Below are positions 50,993 to 60,719 of a stretch of 64,000 bases of DNA, piece after piece. Position 1 is the stretch's first letter, and every line of letters begins with the position of its first letter. The DNA is taken from assembly GCA_937880095.1 (NCBI GenBank), contig CALFLK010000007.1:62001-126000 (forward strand), read 5' to 3'. The translations under genes were made by a program, and so were the position numbers. The notes beneath the pieces were generated by a model. The model had not been told where the DNA came from, ran no database searches, and was given only the letters and a program-made list of their open reading frames with translations. The DNA comes from an uncultured Faecalibacterium sp. (lineage in GTDB: Bacteria; Bacillota; Clostridia; Oscillospirales; Ruminococcaceae).

Positions 50993-51867
50993 ATGAAAAA
51001 CGAATTGCAAATGTCCTTCTCATCGCTTCTTTATTCTTGACCGCCTGTGGAGCAGAGCATCCATCCTCCCCCGCATCTACTCCGAATTCTGCAAACTCGG
51101 ACACAACTGCCAGTGCTCCGGATACACAAAAACCGGATGCGGATTTGCCGGGAGCGACAGAAGAACTATCCGAATTTGATTCGATTGTCATTGATGTAAT
51201 GGCAGCAGATATTTGTGTCACCACCGGAAAGGAATGGTCTGTTTCTTATTCTCTTTCGGACAAAGAACCTATTGATCGGCTGGGTGTTCGTTCCGGTACG
51301 CTTTATGTAGAAACCTCTTTTGATCCCACCGAACACTTTGCGCATGATGATTGGTTCGTTACCGTCACAATTCCAGAAGGAACCGCACTCAAAAAAGTTG
51401 AGTTGGAAACACTTTCTGGCAACGTAGATGCGCAGAACTTTACCTGTGATTCTGCTTCGCTGGATACCGCATCCGGTGATATCTTCATTGAAAACATTTC
51501 TGCGCGAAAAATGGAGCTGAAAACTATTTCCGACGATTTGGTCGCTGCGAACATTTCTGCAACCAATCTGGAGACTTCGACCATTTCCGGCGATTTAAGT
51601 ATCACAGGAGAGCTTGGCGAAGCAGAACTCAATTCTGCTTCCGGCGACATTGATGTTACCGGCTCGATTTTGACAGAAGGTGAAATTGAAACCATTTCGA
51701 GCGATGTAGCCCTCACTTTAAATCATCCGATTTCTCTGGAGGCTGGCAGTACCGAAACTATCACATTAAATGGTCAGAAATTTGAAAACACAGTTCAGAC
51801 AAATGATGGCGTGCCTGTCAAGGTGAGTTCTATTTCCGGACGAATCGATATTAATACAAATGACTGA
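50993..51867 (+). CDS. DUF4097-type lipoprotein, apparent frameshift at the start
   Basis: About 291 aa. The protein frame reads KRIANVLLIASLFLTACGAE, a lipoprotein signal with lipobox LTAC, but the well-placed ATG at 50993 (after GGAGGCGTACT) joins it only if the A-run at 50996-51000 has six A instead of five. A Ser/Thr/Pro linker is followed by beta-strand repeats with SGNVDAQNF, ASGDIFIE, ISDDLVAAN, SGDLSITG and SASGDIDVTG, the DUF4097 fold. Surface-exposed and of unknown function; relatives are often near envelope-stress regulators. Confidence 0.75.
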
Positions 51868-51904
51868 TTTCCATTTTCTCTGAATTACCACATCGCTAAA
51901 TTAT

Positions 51905-51948
51905 AAAGAAAACGCCCGGCACCGAATATGGTGTCGGGCGTTTTCTTT
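51905..51948. terminator. terminator between convergent genes
   Basis: 19-base arms with one wobble pair (51905-51923, 51930-51948), A-rich on the left and T-rich on the right, so bidirectional. It overlaps the stop of the minus-strand gene. Confidence 0.9.
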
Positions 51949-52951
51949 ATCGACAGTATCTTGGTTTCTTGCGTTCGGTATACACCGTTGCTTCCCCGTA
52001 TTGGTTTGCCACAACGATGATATGCCCATATAAATCCGTTTCGTAAAATTCTGCACCTACTGTATCAAAATTTTGCATTGCTACACTATGGGGATGTCCG
52101 TACAGGTTATTCCATCCGCAGCTGGCCACTACGACTTGCGGGCGAACTGCTTGCAGAAATTCAATCGTATTACTGGAATTAGATCCATGGTGTCCTGCTT
52201 TGAACACATCCGCTTGCAGCGGATATCCATTCATCAGCATCTTTTCCTCGGCCTCTGCTTCTGCATCACCGGTATCCAGAAAAGAGAAATCCCCCATTTG
52301 GAACATCGTACATAGCGAAAGATTGTTGTATTCCTGCTCTTTTCCTGGTTCCACGACACCATCACTGATCAGTGTAATCGTACCGTCCCCCAACGGGAAT
52401 TTTGTTTTTTCTTCAGGTACGACGACCTCTGTACCATATGCATCTGCACAATCCAAAATTTCCTGATAGCAACCTCCTGTTGGCCTGACTGCTTTTGAAA
52501 AATTCGGAATCCAAAGCTCTTGTACCGGAAATTCTGCAATGACATCATCCATCGCGCCGATATGATCACCGTCTGGATGGGTCATCACCATAAGATCGAT
52601 CTGTTCAATCTCTTTCTGCCTCAAGTACATCAAAAGGCCCTCTTTTGCTTCATTGGGGCCAGCATCGATCAAGGCAAAATGATCCCCTTGCTGAATTAGA
52701 ACCGCATCGCCCTGCCCCACATTGATAAAATGGACTTGGGTGTCTCCCGCTTCTGGCGGAACACTTTTCGGTGTTGATGCAATTCCAGCCCAGCGGTAGA
52801 TTGCATCCCAAGTAGGGACAATTCCATTTCCACCAAAGCTGGAAATAACAAGGCAGAACACCAGAAATACCGATGCCAGACCAATCCGCAGTCGTTTCAG
52901 CAATGCTTTCTTTTGAGCAGCAGAAAGTTCAACGTACATTCGCCATTTCAT
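51947..52951 (-). CDS. ComEC-type metallo-beta-lactamase-fold hydrolase
   Basis: 334 aa. One N-terminal helix (about 22-45), then the MBL domain of the ComEC/Rec2 type: VHFINVGQGDAVLIQQ, ALIDAGPN, VMTHPDGDHIGAMDDV (D-x-D-H metal site), FLDTGDAEAEAE and VFKAGHHGSNSSNT. It lacks the ComEC membrane channel, so it is a stand-alone extracytoplasmic nuclease or phosphodiesterase candidate. The start lies 6 bases after the YgiQ stop with a poor ribosome site, so it is probably translated by coupling. Confidence 0.85.
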   Translation of the reverse strand: MKWRMYVELSAAQKKALLKRLRIGLASVFLVFCLVISSFGGNGIVPTWDAIYRWAGIASTPKSVPPEAGDTQVHFINVGQGDAVLIQQGDHFALIDAGPNEAKEGLLMYLRQKEIEQIDLMVMTHPDGDHIGAMDDVIAEFPVQELWIPNFSKAVRPTGGCYQEILDCADAYGTEVVVPEEKTKFPLGDGTITLISDGVVEPGKEQEYNNLSLCTMFQMGDFSFLDTGDAEAEAEEKMLMNGYPLQADVFKAGHHGSNSSNTIEFLQAVRPQVVVASCGWNNLYGHPHSVAMQNFDTVGAEFYETDLYGHIIVVANQYGEATVYTERKKPRYCR

Positions 52952-52957
52952 GGATGG

Positions 52958-54967
52958 TTAGCGTTTCTTCTTGCTGTTGGAGCGATTCTGTCCGGGCTTT
53001 GCGCCCTTTCGTCCGCTACGGGGTGCAAAACGCTCATTTTCCTGCGCAGGCTTACGATTGCTGTGCAGTTTTGTACGCGGTGCAACCGTGTAGCGTCCAT
53101 CCGGATGAATGGTAATTTCCGGGCTCTGCTCCTGCTGACGCTTGCGCTGGATGGCGCGTCGTGCTTCAGACGGCACCAGCTTGGGGATCAGATCCTCACG
53201 ATGGGTCATCTTCAATGCCTGCACAACCTTCTGGGCATTGCGCGGCTCATAGTATTGCAGCAGCGCACGCTGCAAAGCCTTGCCCTCCGGGCTCTTTTCT
53301 ACAAAGACCGGCTTGAGCGTGTAGGGGTCCAGACCCGTATAGTACATACAGGTGCTGACCGTACCGGGGGTAGGATAGAAATCCTGCACCTGCTCCGGGC
53401 GCATATTGTTATTGTACAAATACTCTGCCAGATAAACGGCATCTTTCAGGGTACTGCCTGGATGGCTGGACATCAGATACGGCACCAGATACTGCTTTTT
53501 ACCGGCTTTTTTGCTCAGTGCATAGAAACGGTCCTTGAACTTGTTGAACACCTCAATGGGAGGTTTACCCATGTAAGCCAGCGTGTTCGGTGCGCAATGC
53601 TCCGGTGCAACCTTCAGCTGACCGGAAACATGATGCTCTACCAGTTCCTTAAAGAAGGTTTCATCTTGGTCTGCAATCAGATAGTCAAATCGAATACCGC
53701 TGCGGATAAAGACCTTTTTCACACCGGGCAAATCACGCAGACGGCGCAGAATCTTCAGGTAATCGCTGTGATCCACAATCAGATTTTTACAGGGGCGCGG
53801 TGCAAGACAGTGCTTGCCACCATTGCACATACCCTCTTTCATCTGCTGTGCGCAGGACGGGAAACGGAAGTTCGCGGTCGGACCGCCCACATCGTGGATA
53901 TAACCCTTGAAATCCGGTTCGTGGGTCATACGGCGTGCTTCTTCCACGATACTGTCCGCACTGCGTGCCGTAACACGACGACCCTGGTGCATGGTGATGG
54001 CGCAGAAGTTACAGCCGCCGTAGCAGCCGCGGTTTTGAATAATAGAGAACTGTACTTCCTCGATGGCAGGTACACCACCCATCGGGATATACATGGGGTG
54101 ATAGTGCCGGGTAAAGGGCAGATCGAATACCTTGTCCAGTTCTTTTCGGTTCAACGGACGTGCAGGCACATTCTGCACCAGATACAGCTCGCTCTGCTTC
54201 TGCACAATAGGCAGACCGGTAACAACATCCTGATTATCCATCTGGATGCGGCAAGCCTTTGCATATGCGACCTTGTCAGTGCTGACCTTGTGGAAGCCTG
54301 CACACTCCACATAGCGTTCCGGCAAATGGTCAAAGGTCGTCATGTAGCAAGTGCCCGGAATATCGGTAATGGTTTCCACCGGCTCACCCGCTGCCAAACG
54401 TGCAGCAATCTGGTGCGTCTGGTGTTCACCCATGCCAAATGCCACCAGATCGGCTCCGCAGCTCTCCATAATGCTGGGCATGACCACATCGTCCCAGTAG
54501 TCATAGTGAGCAAAACGGCGCAGAGAAGCCTCCAAACCGCCCAAAACGATAGGTACATCCGGGTATGCCTCTTTTGCCAGCTTGGTATATACGATTGCGC
54601 TGCGGTCCGGGCGTTTACCCGCTACGCCGCCAGGGGAATACTCGTCGATTGCGCGGCGCTTCTTTGCAACGGAATAATGGCTGACCATGCTGTCCACGTT
54701 ACCGCCGCCGATCATAAAGCCATACTTGGGCTTACCGAATCGCTTAAAATCCTCGCAGTTATCAAAACGAGGCTGTGCCAGAATACCTACCCGATAGCCG
54801 TCAGCTTCCAGCAAACGGCTGATGATAGCAGGGCCAAAGCTGGGATGGTCCACATAGGCGTCACCGCTGACCACCACAAAGTCCAGCTCATCCCAGCCGC
54901 GTGCCTGCATATCATCACGGTTCACGGGCAGAAATTCGGTATACAGTTTGGTTGTTGCTTCGCTCAT
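52958..54967 (-). CDS. ygiQ: YgiQ-family radical SAM protein
   Basis: 669 aa from the ATG at 54967 (AGAAAGAGGACGT before it). An N-terminal domain FLPVNRDDMQARGWDELDFVVVSGDAYVDHPSFG is typical of YgiQ. The [4Fe-4S] site is NRGCYGGCNFCAIT (C-x3-C-x2-C); a disordered basic C-terminal tail (KRKQQEQS...GRKGAKPGQNRSNSKKKR) follows. It should generate the deoxyadenosyl radical; the substrate is unknown. It starts 18 bases after ftsK and is followed by the MBL gene. Confidence 0.92.
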   Translation of the reverse strand: MSEATTKLYTEFLPVNRDDMQARGWDELDFVVVSGDAYVDHPSFGPAIISRLLEADGYRVGILAQPRFDNCEDFKRFGKPKYGFMIGGGNVDSMVSHYSVAKKRRAIDEYSPGGVAGKRPDRSAIVYTKLAKEAYPDVPIVLGGLEASLRRFAHYDYWDDVVMPSIMESCGADLVAFGMGEHQTHQIAARLAAGEPVETITDIPGTCYMTTFDHLPERYVECAGFHKVSTDKVAYAKACRIQMDNQDVVTGLPIVQKQSELYLVQNVPARPLNRKELDKVFDLPFTRHYHPMYIPMGGVPAIEEVQFSIIQNRGCYGGCNFCAITMHQGRRVTARSADSIVEEARRMTHEPDFKGYIHDVGGPTANFRFPSCAQQMKEGMCNGGKHCLAPRPCKNLIVDHSDYLKILRRLRDLPGVKKVFIRSGIRFDYLIADQDETFFKELVEHHVSGQLKVAPEHCAPNTLAYMGKPPIEVFNKFKDRFYALSKKAGKKQYLVPYLMSSHPGSTLKDAVYLAEYLYNNNMRPEQVQDFYPTPGTVSTCMYYTGLDPYTLKPVFVEKSPEGKALQRALLQYYEPRNAQKVVQALKMTHREDLIPKLVPSEARRAIQRKRQQEQSPEITIHPDGRYTVAPRTKLHSNRKPAQENERFAPRSGRKGAKPGQNRSNSKKKR

Positions 54968-54984
54968 ACGTCCTCTTTCTGTCA

Positions 54985-57930
54985 TCAAATTTCATCCGGG
55001 ACAGGTTCATCCCGATTCAACTTCATTTCCAGCCACTGCTGACGAGAAATCAGCACGGCACGGGGTTTTGCACCCTCGGAAGGTCCAATCAGACCCTTTT
55101 GCTCCATTTCATCCATAATGCGAGCTGCACGAGCATATCCCAGCTTGCAGCGGCGCTGCAGAAAACTCGTGGATGCCTGACCCGCATCAATGACACATTC
55201 TACACATTCATCAAACATCGGGTCGGTATCATCACCACCAGATGCGCCGCCGCTGGATTTTCCGTTTTCAACTGCTGCTTTTTCCATAGCTGCAATCATG
55301 GTTTCATCATACTCTGCACCATGCTCCGCCTTAATAAAGTTCAGCGTGCGTGTAATTTCTTCATCCGTCACATAGGTACCCTGCACACGAACGGGCTTGG
55401 ATGCACCTACCGGCAAAAACAGCATATCGCCCATACCCAGCAGCTTTTCTGCACCGGCACTATCCAAAATGGTACGGCTGTCCACCTGACTGGATACCGC
55501 AAATGCGATACGGCTGGGAATGTTCGCCTTAATCAGACCAGTAATAACGTCTACGCTGGGACGCTGTGTTGCAACAATCAGATGCATACCTGCTGCACGC
55601 GCCTTCTGTGCAATGCGGCAGATGTAATCTTCCACTTCTTTACCGGCAACCATCATCAAATCAGCCAGCTCGTCGATGATGATTGCAATGTAAGGCAGCT
55701 TTTCCATCGCAGGCGTTTCAGACGCCAGCTTGTTATAGGTCTTGATGTCACGCACGTTGTTATCCGCAAACAAACGGTAACGGCGTTCCATTTCGCCTAC
55801 GGCACTGCACAGCGCACCAGCCGCTTTGCGCGGTTCGGTAACGACAGGCATCAACAGATGCGGGATACCGTTATACTCTGCCAGCTCAACCACCTTGGGG
55901 TCAATCAGAATCAGCTTCAAATCCTCCGGGCTGGAACGATAAATAAAGCTGATGATGATGCTGTTCACACATACAGATTTACCGCTGCCGGTACTACCCG
56001 CAATCAGCAAGTGGGGCATTTTGCACAAGTCTGCTACCTGCGCCACACCGGCAATGTCCTTGCCCAGTGCAATCGTCAGGGGCGATGCCATACGGGAATA
56101 ATTCGAACTCTCAAAAATACTGCGAATTGCCACGCTGGTACTCTTGCGGTTCGGTACTTCGATGCCGACCGCAGGCTTGCCGGGAATGGGTGCTTCAATA
56201 CGCACATCTGCCACAGCCAGATTCAATGCAATATCATCTGCCAGACTGGTGATGCGGCTGATTTTAACACCAGCCCTCGGCTGCAATTCATAGCGCGTAA
56301 CGGAAGGTCCGCGAGAAATATCCAAAATGCGGGTCTTTACGCCGAAGCTATCCAGCGTAGAAACCAGCTTTTCTGCATTGGCTTTCAATTCCGCACGGGC
56401 ATCTTCTGATTCTTCTTTCTGGGGATTAAACAAGCTCAGCGGCGGATAATGATATGCTGCCGGTTTTGCTTGTTCCGGTGCAGGCGCAGCTTTAGCGGTA
56501 GCTGCCACCTGTTCTGCCACAGCAGGTTTTGCCATTGCTACATCGGTCAAATGGTCGATTGCTGCACTCTCGTATACCGGGGGCTGTGCATCAATCGAAA
56601 TCCATTCTCCATTGCTGGTATCATCCAGCGGTTCCGGTGTTATTTTTGCCGGTCCGGGTGCATCTGGTGTATGCGGCATGACCACTACCGACGGGGTCGG
56701 CTGCGGTACAGACGAAACAATCGGTTTCACAGGCTCCGGTGTGACGTTCTTATGCATCACAGGGCTCGGCTTAGACGGCGGTTCCGGTGCTAAATAGCGC
56801 ATACCATCCGGCAAAATAAAGTCCGGTTCCAGCGGGCCCTTTTTCGGCGTAATGGCATACGGCTGTGCATCGTCTGCATCCCATTCCACAAAAGAATCCT
56901 GCATTTTGTCATCCTCGACAAAATCATCTGACAATTCATCTTCTGTCGCTTCTTCCATGCGATTGGGTTTCAATTCCACATCAAACGCCTTTTTCTCAGC
57001 ATTTCGTAAAGCAGTTTCCATCACACTACGGCGATTGGAAATTGCACGCGCTGTATAGGCGGGTGCTTCTTCCGGCTGTTCCTCGCGGTATTCCTCTTCA
57101 TAGTCATACTCGTCACGACCGTGGAACAGCCCGCTGAAGAATCCGCCAATGCGGGCAAAAATGCCTTCTTCGTCAATGTCGTCATCCGGCTCATCCTGCA
57201 GTTCTTCCCGCTCCATCTGATGTGCCTGCTGACGTTCCAACAGTTCTTCGCGACGGCGATTATAGCCAGCCTTAGTTTCTGCGATCGCAGATTTCTGCCC
57301 ATCCAGAATCTGATTGCCATAGTAAGACAACGTGGACCAGATTTCCGCCGGGGAAACGCCAAAAATCACCATCAGCGCGCAAATTGCCAATACAACAATG
57401 ATTACGTTTGCCGCCGGGCGACCGCACGTCCAAAGCAACAGCCATCCGATAGGAATACCCGCTACACCGGTACCAATCATCTGGTTCGTGCCGTCCTTGT
57501 AATATGCCGTCACAACCTGCCAGAACGTTTCCAGCTCCTGTGTATCCAGATTGGAGAACACCGCTGTGACACCGGACAAAATTACAAAACCAATCACTGC
57601 TTTTGCAATTTCCGGAATCATGGATTTTCCCTGTGCCCGACATACAGCCAGATAAATGACTACTGCACCCAGTAAGTACATTCCCACACCAAAAACGCCA
57701 AACAACGCGGTGCGCAGCATCAGCCAAATAGATTGCCCTGGTACAAACAACATAATGATTAAAAGCGCACCGATGCCAAACATCACCAGACTTTGCACCA
57801 AAGCTTCCTGCTGTTGCTTTTTACTGCGCCGTTTTTTGCCGGTCCTTTTGCCTTTCGACTTTGCCGTATGGGATCCGCTCGTTTTTTTCGAGCTTGTTTT
57901 CCCAGCGGCAGTACGCTTTTTTTCCGCCAT
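54985..57930 (-). CDS. ftsK: FtsK/SpoIIIE DNA translocase
   Basis: 981 aa from the ATG at 57930 (GAGGAGTGTAGAG before it); the upstream 25 codons are not coding-like. A very basic N-terminal tail, four membrane helices (about 52-210), an acidic and Pro-rich linker (240-540), then the motor: IAGSTGSGKSVCVN (Walker A), IIIDELADLMM (Walker B), ATQRPSVDVITGLIKANIPSRIAFAV. The C-terminal gamma winged helix (FDECVECVIDAGQASTSFLQRRCKLGYARAARIMDEMEQKGLI) binds orientation sequences. It pumps chromosomes through septa in division or sporulation. Confidence 0.95.
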   Translation of the reverse strand: MAEKKRTAAGKTSSKKTSGSHTAKSKGKRTGKKRRSKKQQQEALVQSLVMFGIGALLIIMLFVPGQSIWLMLRTALFGVFGVGMYLLGAVVIYLAVCRAQGKSMIPEIAKAVIGFVILSGVTAVFSNLDTQELETFWQVVTAYYKDGTNQMIGTGVAGIPIGWLLLWTCGRPAANVIIVVLAICALMVIFGVSPAEIWSTLSYYGNQILDGQKSAIAETKAGYNRRREELLERQQAHQMEREELQDEPDDDIDEEGIFARIGGFFSGLFHGRDEYDYEEEYREEQPEEAPAYTARAISNRRSVMETALRNAEKKAFDVELKPNRMEEATEDELSDDFVEDDKMQDSFVEWDADDAQPYAITPKKGPLEPDFILPDGMRYLAPEPPSKPSPVMHKNVTPEPVKPIVSSVPQPTPSVVVMPHTPDAPGPAKITPEPLDDTSNGEWISIDAQPPVYESAAIDHLTDVAMAKPAVAEQVAATAKAAPAPEQAKPAAYHYPPLSLFNPQKEESEDARAELKANAEKLVSTLDSFGVKTRILDISRGPSVTRYELQPRAGVKISRITSLADDIALNLAVADVRIEAPIPGKPAVGIEVPNRKSTSVAIRSIFESSNYSRMASPLTIALGKDIAGVAQVADLCKMPHLLIAGSTGSGKSVCVNSIIISFIYRSSPEDLKLILIDPKVVELAEYNGIPHLLMPVVTEPRKAAGALCSAVGEMERRYRLFADNNVRDIKTYNKLASETPAMEKLPYIAIIIDELADLMMVAGKEVEDYICRIAQKARAAGMHLIVATQRPSVDVITGLIKANIPSRIAFAVSSQVDSRTILDSAGAEKLLGMGDMLFLPVGASKPVRVQGTYVTDEEITRTLNFIKAEHGAEYDETMIAAMEKAAVENGKSSGGASGGDDTDPMFDECVECVIDAGQASTSFLQRRCKLGYARAARIMDEMEQKGLIGPSEGAKPRAVLISRQQWLEMKLNRDEPVPDEI

Positions 57931-58076
57931 CTCTACACTCCTCACGCATCCAAATTCGCTGGGCAGAGTATTCCCACCGCAGCTTCTATTTTGAAAAGGG
58001 GACACTCCCCTACTTTAACTGTATTATTGTACCATAGGAACATTGAATAGGCAAACCAACCGCCTGTTTCTGCAAC

Positions 58077-58103
58077 AAAAAATACCGTGACTTACGCCAC
58101 GGC
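58077..58103 (-). terminator. terminator between tepA and ftsK
   Basis: On the minus strand a 6-bp stem GCCGTG / CACGGT is followed by ATTTTTTG, just after the TepA stop. Confidence 0.65.
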
Positions 58104-58109
58104 ATCCTA

Positions 58110-58829
58110 TCACATATTTTCTTTTCGATCCTGTGCATCAATCGCATCATAAAGCCAGTTCAGCGCACTGGAAATGCCGCCCAGCTCATCGATCAAGCCT
58201 TCCTCTACTGCACGGGGACCATCCAGCATGGTTCCCACATCCATAACCAGTTCCCCTGTATGCAAAAGCAGCTGTGTAAATCGGCGGCGCGAAATTCTGG
58301 AATGGCTGGTAATAAACCCAGTAATGCGATCCTGCATTTCTTCAAAGCAGCGCATCGTCTGGGGAACCCCCAGCACAACCCCCGCATGGCGCACAGGATG
58401 CACCGTCATCGTAGCGGTTGGGACAATAAAGCTGCGCTGTGCGGAGACTGCCAGCGGAATACCAATGGAATGACCGCCACCCAGCACCAGCGTTGCAGTA
58501 GGCTTGGTTACACCGGCAATCAATTCCGCAATGGCAAGCCCTGCTTCCACGTCGCCGCCTACTGTATTGAGTACCACCAGAAGTCCTTCGATTTCCGGGT
58601 CTTCCTGTACAGAGATGATTTGCGGAATCACATGTTCGTATTGGGTTGTCTTTTGCCCCTGCGGCGCCGCCACATGACCTTCGATTTGTCCCACAACGGT
58701 CAAGCAGTAAATGGAGTGTGGACCCTTTGTGTGCAGCAAACTGCCCATGTCCTCCACCATCTCTTTTTCAAAGCGTTTTTCCTCAATTTTCTCCGACGTT
58801 TCTTCGGTCTGTTTTGCTCTGTGTTCCAT
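58110..58829 (-). CDS. tepA: TepA-type ClpP-fold protease
   Basis: 239 aa. The crotonase/ClpP fold shows GLLVVLNTVGGDVEAGLAIAELI, the nucleophile Ser in LGGGHSIGIPLAV, the His in MTVHPVRH and a late Asp (VGTMLDGPRAVEEGLIDELGG). The N-terminal 35 residues are a charged helix. TepA was described in Bacillus as a translocation-enhancing protein and signal-peptide peptidase-like enzyme; it often precedes ftsK/spoIIIE in Bacillota, as here. Confidence 0.88.
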   Translation of the reverse strand: MEHRAKQTEETSEKIEEKRFEKEMVEDMGSLLHTKGPHSIYCLTVVGQIEGHVAAPQGQKTTQYEHVIPQIISVQEDPEIEGLLVVLNTVGGDVEAGLAIAELIAGVTKPTATLVLGGGHSIGIPLAVSAQRSFIVPTATMTVHPVRHAGVVLGVPQTMRCFEEMQDRITGFITSHSRISRRRFTQLLLHTGELVMDVGTMLDGPRAVEEGLIDELGGISSALNWLYDAIDAQDRKENM

Positions 58830-58978
58830 CCGGATTCCCCCTCTCTGTCAAGTGCTTTTTCTGCACCCGCCTTTCCTAGTATTTCCATCGTACGCACGTC
58901 TATACACATCATCATATCTATTACAAAATTTTCACTTTTTCTGTACAGATTTTCTCTCGGTTTTCGCTCATTTTTCAT

Positions 58979-59006
58979 TTGACAATGTCCCAGAAACGTA
59001 TATACT
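58979..59006 (+). promoter_or_regulatory. promoter of rex-tdk
   Basis: TTGACA (58979-58984), 16 bases, TATACT (59001-59006). The dyad AATGAT-GAAAGTTT-ATCATT follows at 59008-59027, in the transcription-start region; no clear Rex operator was seen. Confidence 0.75.
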
Positions 59007-59049
59007 AAATGATGAAAGTTTATCATTATTTACAGATGGAGGTCTGTCT

Positions 59050-59703
59050 ATGAATAATAACGGAGCTAAGGTGTCGCTGCCTGTGATCAAGCGACTGCCC
59101 AAATATTATCGTTATCTGAATAATCTGCGCGCAAGCGGCGTTACCAGTATTTCTTCCCGCGAGCTGGCTGCACATCTGGGTGCAACTGCATCTCAGGTTC
59201 GTCAGGACTTCAACTGCTTTGGCGATGTAAATGGTCGCCAGGGTATCGGCTACAATGTAGATACCCTGCTGGCTATGCTGGAATCCCTGCTGTTTGGCGA
59301 GGGCGATTTGATTCCCGCTATTCTGGTTGGTTCCGGTCGTCTGGGTAAGGCTGTCAACCGTTTCATCTCTCGCAACACCAACGGCTATAAGCTGACCGCT
59401 GTATTTGACTCCAACCCTGCTGAAGTCGGCAAGCACATGGACGATTCTGACGTTGAGATTCTGCACATTGATGAGCTGGCAAATTTCTGCAAAGAGCATC
59501 ATCCTCGTGTTGCTGTTCTGTGTGTTCCCCGTGAGAGCGCAAAGCAGCTGACCGAGCAGCTGGTCGATTTGGGCATTGAAGGCTTCTGGAACTTCAGCCA
59601 CTATGATATGTCGGTAGATTACCCCGATGTTGTGGTCGAAAATGTTCATTTGGGCGACAGCCTGATGAGCCTGGGCTATCGCCTGCGCAACGACAACCAC
59701 TAA
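59050..59703 (+). CDS. rex: redox-sensing transcriptional repressor Rex
   Basis: 217 aa from the ATG at 59050 (GATGGAGGTCTGTCT before it). An N-terminal winged helix (ISSRELAAHLGATASQVRQDFNCFGDVNGRQGIGYNV) is followed by a Rossmann domain (ILVGSGRLGKAVNRFI) and a domain-swap helix at the end. It binds NADH/NAD+ and represses fermentation and respiratory genes when NADH is low. tdk follows after 18 bases. Confidence 0.96.
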   Translation: MNNNGAKVSLPVIKRLPKYYRYLNNLRASGVTSISSRELAAHLGATASQVRQDFNCFGDVNGRQGIGYNVDTLLAMLESLLFGEGDLIPAILVGSGRLGKAVNRFISRNTNGYKLTAVFDSNPAEVGKHMDDSDVEILHIDELANFCKEHHPRVAVLCVPRESAKQLTEQLVDLGIEGFWNFSHYDMSVDYPDVVVENVHLGDSLMSLGYRLRNDNH

Positions 59704-59721
59704 ATTAAGGAGCTTTATTCC

Positions 59722-60330
59722 ATGGCGAAATTATATTTCCGCTACGGCGCAATGAACAGCGGCAAAAGCACTGCCCTGATGCAGGTAGCACACAACTACG
59801 AAGAACAGGGTATGCGGGTTTTGATCCTGAAGCCGCAGGTGGATACCAAGGGCGGCGATAAATTGGTCAGCCGTTTGGGTGTGACCCGCACGGTAGATTT
59901 GGTTGTTCCCCGCACGATGGATGTTTTGGAAGCCATCCGCTCTGACATCGAACATTCCGGCAGTTTGGCTTGTGTTCTGTGCGACGAAAGCCAGTTCTTT
60001 ACTCCGGAACAGGCAGAGCAGTTGTTCATGGTCACAGTGGAATTGAATGTTCCTGTGATTTGCTATGGTTTGCGCACGGACTTTTCCCTAAAGGGTTTCC
60101 CTGGTTCTACCCGTTTGCTGGAACTGGCACACACCATCGAAGAAATGAAAACCATCTGTACTTGCGGTCGTAAAGCAACCTGTAATACCCGCATGGTCAA
60201 TGGTGAGTTTGTTTTTGAAGGTGCTCAGGTTGCGATTGACATGGAAAATCATGTACAGTATGTCAGCAAATGTCCCCAGTGCTATTTTATAGCACGAAAG
60301 GCATTCTACGAAAAGCACCCGAAAAAGTAA
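59722..60330 (+). CDS. tdk: thymidine kinase
   Basis: 202 aa, ATG behind ATTAAGGAGCTTTATTCC. P-loop GAMNSGKSTALMQ, the DESQFF catalytic segment (LCDESQFFTPEQ), the lasso-domain zinc cysteines CTCGRKATCNTR and KCPQC. Type II (TK1-like) enzyme that phosphorylates thymidine in salvage. Second gene of the rex operon. Confidence 0.96.
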   Translation: MAKLYFRYGAMNSGKSTALMQVAHNYEEQGMRVLILKPQVDTKGGDKLVSRLGVTRTVDLVVPRTMDVLEAIRSDIEHSGSLACVLCDESQFFTPEQAEQLFMVTVELNVPVICYGLRTDFSLKGFPGSTRLLELAHTIEEMKTICTCGRKATCNTRMVNGEFVFEGAQVAIDMENHVQYVSKCPQCYFIARKAFYEKHPKK

Positions 60331-60346
60331 TATTTCATACTATGCC

Positions 60347-60386
60347 AAAAGAGCTGTAAGCGAAAATGCTTACAGCTCTTTTCTTT
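60347..60386 (+). terminator. terminator of rex-tdk
   Basis: 15-bp arms AAAAGAGCTGTAAGC / inverse (60347-60361, 60368-60382), then CTTTT. Confidence 0.92.
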
Positions 60387-60501
60387 TATCTGATTTTGCG
60401 GAATCCGTTTTTATGTTTCCGCCCTTTCGCTGCACAAAATCGTCAGCTTTTGGATCTATAAACTCAAGCAGTCTGCTTACTCCAAAAGCGCAGACAACAA
60501 A

Positions 60502-60531
60502 AAAGGCAGCCTTCTTTCGAAGACTGCCTTT
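60502..60531 (-). terminator. terminator of tRNA-Leu
   Basis: 13-base arms with one wobble (60502-60514, 60519-60531) directly after the tRNA CCA on the minus strand; U-tract from the A-run at 60498-60504. Confidence 0.85.
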
Positions 60532-60617
60532 GGTGCGGATGAGAGGACTTGAACCTCCACAACCTCGCGGCCATTAGAACCTGAATCTAACGCGTCTGCC
60601 AATTCCGCCACATCCGC
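60531..60617 (-). tRNA. tRNA-Leu(CAG)
   Basis: 87 bases including CCA. Acceptor GCGGATG/CATCCGC, anticodon stem TTAGA/TCTAA around TTCAGGT (anticodon CAG), a long class II variable arm (GGCCGCGAGGTTGT region), T stem and loop GAGGTTCAAGTCCTC. Confidence 0.93.
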
Positions 60618-60719
60618 TTATCTGCCGCCACTATTGCAACGGCAAGATTAATTATACTGATTTTTCTAAATTTGTCAACAGAAAAGAACAAAATTCTTTA
60701 CTTTTTCTTAAGATTTTCT

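Noticed and set aside
57931..58070. A promoter for ftsK in the gap after tepA
   Set aside because: A TACAAT-like box exists, but no -35 box at an acceptable distance was found, so no promoter is annotated.
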